Shown: positions 59,685 through 64,000 of the stretch, one piece after another
How positions within the stretch are numbered: the stretch's first letter is position 1
Layout: the number at the start of each line of letters is the position of its first letter
Assembly (NCBI GenBank): GCA_014904845.1
Contig: MU119202.1
Span: forward strand, 1 to 64,000
Length of the DNA stretch: 64,000 nt
Origin: Acephala macrosclerotiorum
Lineage: Eukaryota; Ascomycota; Leotiomycetes; Helotiales; Mollisiaceae
Direction of reading: 5' to 3'
The notes under the pieces: model-generated
Seen by the model: only the letters and a program-made list of their open reading frames with translations
The model's database searches: none
Told to the model about the DNA's origin: nothing
Translations under genes and position numbers: made by a program

Positions 59685-59743
<59 letters not shown>
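59685..59743. repeat. 59-bp poly(A) tract
   Basis: An uninterrupted run of 59 adenines lies about 80 bp upstream of the prenylcysteine-oxidase-like relic (as T-run on that strand). It could be a retroelement tail, a promoter poly(dA:dT) element or an expanded homopolymer. The exact length is unreliable in most sequencing. Confidence 0.95.
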
Positions 59744-59746
<3 letters not shown>

Positions 59747-61275
59747 TAAACCATCATCAATTGAAATGTGAGGCTGAACGCAAGAAGGTGATGCAGCAAC
59801 ATATTGAAGCATATTGAAGCACGTGGAGATGTTGGTCATGCAAGCTTTCGGATTGGTTGGACGTCGGACGTTGAACACTTGACTTCCAGCCTTTGATCAT
59901 ACGTAGCTAGAGAAATTCCAGTCATTTTTGGACAGAAACAGAACGGGATTTCCTCCCAAAGAAGTCTGAAATACACTGCACACATAGTAGAAGCAGAGGA
60001 AGATAGGCAACGTAATAGAAACGAGACAATCACAATCTCACTCGGGCAAAGACATATGACACAACGAAATGCATGCCGAGCTTTATGTCAAAGATAATAC
60101 TGGAATTACAAACTCCTACGAAGCATGATACTCGTCAAAATTTCGTCTCGATATTCGGCCCTGACAACGAGATAGCAGGTCTCCGACTCCGACTCCGACT
60201 CCGACTCCGACTTCTCCATATCCACGCAGGCACAAGAGACTTATTGAAGACTTCAAATCCAGCATCCGCAGCCACTAATAAGAATAACAATTACCATTAA
60301 ATTTGAATCTCATCCAACGCCCACTTTAACAACTTGGGGCATCAAAACACATTCCAGCCCCACAAATACTCTTCAAAATACAAACGACTGAATAGAATAG
60401 CGCACGAATATCTTTGTTGCACATCGCAACTTATGTGGGACACTCATCGGGCCCAAAGTTTTGACGGATTAAAGTGGGACATCGCATGATGTCTAAGCAA
60501 CGCATTTGTGGTTGAGGAGAAGCGTAGCCCCGCAAACACCATGTGGGACTCGATGATGCCACATGCAGACAACAAAAAGAAGAGAATCGAGACCTTGATC
60601 GACCGTCGTATCGAGACCCTTTACGGTATCATCGTCAGGAAAGTGCTGCAGGTGGCGGAATGAAGCAATAGCAAATTTTCGCTTCCTCCAGAATTTCGAA
60701 ACTTTCACACTCAGATTCAAATTAAGACAAGACCAAATATGGATAGACACCATTGCGGTATTTTTCATTACCACAACTCTCTATCTAAACTCCCCATCTA
60801 GCTCGTAGCTATGCGAGAGCCTCAACTGTGCTTGAAAAGCGAAGGCGCGAGATGCCTACGCGCCCCAATATAATGATCCGACCGTAAGAAGATGTTGAAG
60901 TTCTCCTAAACGCCGAATGCTATGAATGCTCTCTAACTGCAGAAACAAAAAGCCTCGCGGAAGGCACCTCCGCAAAGGCACATTGTAATGCCGCCCTAAT
61001 CTACGGTCTATGTTGAAAGACTTTTATCTTCTTTGTACGCTGCCGGAAAATGAAAACCAACGTGTGTGAAGAGAAAGCTTTTTCTTCAGCAAAAAAAGTA
61101 AACTTGTGCGCAACAATGCTGAAAATATTGTTCAGGAAAATGAGAAAACTCCGCCCCGCCCAGGTCGTTGAGACCATGCCCGTTCATCAATCATTTCGCC
61201 GCGAGATCCATAGGAAAAACTAAGTAGCAAGAGACGTTGAGTCTGTCGCTTAAATCAAGACGAAGGGTAGTTCAT
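59744..61275. other. Intergenic, includes a short (CTCCGA) repeat
   Basis: No gene is recognised. A hexanucleotide array CTCCGA x5 occupies 60181-60210. The right part is the 3' flank of the SAM synthetase gene. Confidence 0.55.
60181..60210. repeat. Hexanucleotide repeat (CTCCGA)5
   Basis: Five perfect tandem copies. Non-coding context. Confidence 0.95.
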
Positions 61276-62568
61276 TTAGAATTTGAGCTCCTTGGGCTTC
61301 TCCCAGGAGAAGTTCTGGTTTGTGAAATGTCCATTCTTGGCGGTTTGGAAGTAGATTGGCTTGGCCAAGTCCAGCTCCTTGACAATGACACCTGGTCGGA
61401 GATCAAAGTTCTTGTTGATGATCTCTACAAGCTCATCGGAAGTCTTGTCGGAGGTGCCGTAGCTGTCGACGAAGATGGAGAGTGGCTCAGCGACGCCGAT
61501 GGCGTATGAGAGTTGGACGAGAGCACGTCTGCAGAGCTTGGCGTTGACCAAGGACTTTGCGATCCATCGGGCGAGGTATGCGGCAGAACGGTCGACCTTG
61601 GAGAAGTCCTTTCCGGAGAAAGCACCACCACCGTGAGCACCCCATCCACCATATGTGTCAACAATGATCTTTCGTCCAGTAAGACCGGCGTCACCTTGTG
61701 GACCACCGATGATAAAGAGTCCGGAGGGTTGGATCTGTGCATGAATTAGCCTAGAAGTATGCTGTGAAGTGCAAGTAACTTACGTGGTAGATGGTCTCCT
61801 CAGTCAGGTACTTCGCTGGGATAACCTTCTTGATGATCTTCTCCTTGATCTCCTTTCGGAGTTGCTCAGTGGTGATGTCCTCGCTGTGTTGAGCAGAGAC
61901 AACAACAGTGTGAACCCTGAGTGGGATGACGGCACCGTTGTCGTGCTTGTACTCAACAGTGACTTGGGTCTTGGTATCAGGTCGGAGCCATGGCAAGCTT
62001 CCGTCCCGACGAGCAGCAGCCATAGCAGCGTTGAGCTTGTGTGCCAATTGCAGAGTCAAAGGGAACAACTCCGGGGTCTCATCGGTAGCATATCCGAACA
62101 TAATACCTTGATCACCAGCTCCTAACTGCTCAAGGGCTTTCTCGTAGTGTAGACCTTGAGCGATATCGGGCGATTGCTCCTCGATGGCAACCAAGATGTT
62201 GCAAGTCTTGTAGTCGAAACCCTTCTTCGAGTCATCGTATCCGATATCTTTGATGGCATTTCGAATGACCTTTTGGTAGTCGAGGTGGTGTTTGGTGGTG
62301 ATTTCACCGAAGACCATAATCATTCCGGTCTTGGTGGCAGTCTCGCAAGCAACCTTGGAGAGCGGGTCCACTGCTAAGCAGGCATCGAGAATAGCATCGG
62401 AGACTTGATCAGCGATCTTGTCGGGGTGTCCTTCTCCTACAGACTCGGACTGGTATTTCTCATCAGTTTTGACTCACATCAGTACTGGAGGTTGGGACTT
62501 ACGGTGAACAGGAAGGTGCCTTGGTTGTGATGGGGCTTGACACCATTGGTACCGTTGGTTTGGGCCAT
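61276..62568 (-). CDS. S-adenosylmethionine synthetase, three exons
   Basis: Cytosolic enzyme forming S-adenosylmethionine from ATP and methionine, the methyl donor for sterol, polyketide, RNA and DNA methylation. Exons are 62568-62503, 62449-61784 and 61734-61276; the sum is 1191 nt, or 396 residues, the usual eukaryotic length. Motifs in order: [20 protein letters not shown] (the substrate/metal-binding GHPDK), [18 protein letters not shown] (the GAGDQG ATP loop), [20 protein letters not shown] and [19 protein letters not shown] (glycine-rich P-loop-like). The two introns are 52 and 49 bp. The start is fixed by the [10 protein letters not shown]-terminus preceding the conserved block. It is divergent from GPN3, with which it shares a 495-bp promoter region. 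Confidence 0.97.
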
Positions 62569-63063
62569 TGTTACGATCTGAGGAGGTGGAGGAGGATATT
62601 ATGCAACGATGAGAGATGAGATGGAAGAAAATGAAGAAAAAAGGACACAGGAACAGAGATGCTTTAGAAAGAAAGAAGAGAGAAATCAGGTTGAGACTTT
62701 AAAATTGGCGGGGGTTTGTTTCGGTGCCGCACCGCAAAATTGTATCTTAGCCTAACCCGAAGCACGCCATCGACCACTCACCGCTCAGAATTGTTGCGAG
62801 CGCCCACTCTAACGACGTCTAACCAACGGCACGTCAACAACTCCGGTAGAGAGAATTCTACCGCCAGCTGCATGTCAGAGCCACACGTGGGACAGTGATC
62901 ACGAGCCTTCAGCCTTGAGGCCTTGTTCCTGCAGCCTTCCGAAATTCTCGAAGCAAAGGAAAGGCTGTGCAGCTGAAACTACCCCGCGATTAATAACCCT
63001 CCATCAACACAGCATTACCGAATCCTGGAAGACTTTTTGTTCTTCCAACAAGCTTCGCACAAT
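62569..63063. promoter_or_regulatory. Divergent promoter region of SAM synthetase and GPN3
   Basis: 495 bp separate the two divergent ATGs. A purine-rich leader precedes the SAM synthetase start. A CACGTG E-box sits at 62884-62889. In yeast CACGTG recruits Cbf1 at methionine-pathway genes; a similar role here is only inference. Confidence 0.45.
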
Positions 63064-63994
63064 ATGAGCAAATTCGGGTGTCTAGTAATGGGTCCAGCAG
63101 GAGCAGGCAAAGTAAGTCTTTGCATGCAACTCTATCTGTGCGAATATCAAAAGCTGACAACTTCAGACTACCTTCTGCTCAGCCCTTATCACGCATCTCC
63201 GAAACAACCGCCGCTCCTGCTTCTACGTGAACCTCGATCCTGCTGCCGAAGAGTTTGTCCACGAGCCTGATCTCGATATCAAAGACCTTATATCCCTCGA
63301 AGATGTGATGGAAGAGATGGGCTTAGGCCCCAATGGAGGCTTGATATATTGCTTCGAGTTCTTGCTGGAGAATTTGGACTTTATCTCTGAGGCGCTGGAT
63401 CCTTTGACGGAGGAGTATCTTATTATAATTGATATGCCGGGTCAGATTGAGCTCTATACACATATTCCGATATTACCTGCGCTGGTAAAGCATCTAACGA
63501 GGACGGGGTCATTGGATATCAATCTTTGCGCAGCATATCTACTGGAAGCTACATTCGTCGTTGACAGAGCGAAGTTCTTTGCTGGAACATTGAGTGCTAT
63601 GAGCGCTATGATCATGCTCGAGGTTCCGCATATCAACATATTATCGAAAATGGATTTGGTCAAAGGGCAGATTGGGAAGAGAGAGTTGAAGCGATTCTTG
63701 GATCCTGATACCACCCTCTTGGACGACGATCCTACAGAAGCTGAGGACGATGGCAGCGGAGCTACATCAGATGCAGGAACTTTGATGAAGGGTACCAGTT
63801 TCAAGAGATTGAACAAGGCTGTTGCTGGCTTGATTGATAGCTTCAGTATGGTGTCTTATCTTCGACTGGATGTTCAGGACGAAGATAGCGTTGGTGCCAT
63901 ATTGAGCTATATCGATGATGCTATCCAGTTCCATGAAGCACAAGAACCTAAAGAGCCCAATGACGAGGTAGAGATGGAATATGGCGACGAATGA
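63064..63994 (+). CDS. GPN-loop GTPase 3, two exons
   Basis: Small GTPase of the GPN family needed for assembly and nuclear import of RNA polymerase II. Exons are 63064-63111 and 63167-63994, joined across a 55-bp intron that splits the P-loop (GPAGAGK | TTFCSAL); 291 residues. Diagnostic elements: P-loop GPAGAGKTT, NLDPAAEEF, the GPN insertion in MGLGPNGGLIYCFEFLLENL, DMPGQIELYTHIPILPALV (switch II), and ILSKMDLVKG (NKxD-like base specificity). The C-terminus LDVQDEDSVGAILSYIDDAI is closest to GPN3 rather than GPN1 or GPN2. The tail is acidic. The gene ends six bases before the window edge and is complete. Confidence 0.94.
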
Positions 63995-64000
63995 TCCTGA

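Noticed and set aside
1..64000. tRNA, rRNA or CRISPR features
   Set aside because: No cloverleaf with a GGTTCRAnYCC-type arm in proper spacing and no regularly spaced repeat-spacer array was found by eye; CRISPR is not expected in a fungal genome.

Overview
The window is nuclear DNA of a filamentous ascomycete. The genes have short GT-AG introns (mostly 49-90 bp) and include a fungal NAD(P)H nitrite reductase, a fungal SREBP, a highly reducing polyketide synthase with a carnitine-acyltransferase tail, and a long Uds1-type coiled-coil protein. Intron size and gene content fit Leotiomycetes (Helotiales), but that placement is inference. There are no bacterial-type operons, CRISPR arrays or recognisable tRNA/rRNA genes.

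Layout. (1) 1-12.1 kb is a decayed accessory region. It holds an AT-rich left edge, the 3' end of a type-B carboxylesterase, a frameshifted sugar-transporter tail, one intact MFS transporter (5398-3810, minus), a broken HxxxD acyltransferase and a broken HR-PKS. In the PKS the ketosynthase is fused in frame to the end of the ketoreductase, followed by ACP and a carnitine-acyltransferase domain; it also carries two stops and a frameshift. This looks like a dying secondary-metabolite cluster. (2) 14.4-16.3 kb: hexose transporter. (3) 17.8-21.5 kb: nitrite reductase (minus). (4) 22.9-25.8 kb: SREBP-type bHLH regulator (minus). (5) 28.7-36.5 kb: one five-exon gene for a ~2,500-residue protein with a seven-helix membrane head and a huge repeat-rich tail. 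(6) 37.0-37.5 kb: remnant of a UDP-glucose 4-epimerase. (7) 39.0-40.9 kb: ammonium transporter (minus). (8) 41-50.3 kb: gene-poor interval with pyrimidine-rich, leader-like tracts. (9) 50.3-53.7 kb: Uds1/coiled-coil protein (minus). (10) 53.7-61.2 kb: mostly non-coding, with an inverted-repeat element, a broken prenylcysteine-oxidase-like gene and a 59-bp poly(A) tract. (11) 61.3-64 kb: divergent S-adenosylmethionine synthetase (minus) and GPN-loop GTPase 3 (plus).

Co-operation. Nitrite reductase and the ammonium transporter belong to the same nitrogen-acquisition circuit, and both have GATA-type motifs upstream. The other intact genes are housekeeping or regulatory and show no obvious joint pathway. 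Exon structures were derived by hand from splice signals and frame. For every gene called intact the joined exons sum to a multiple of three.
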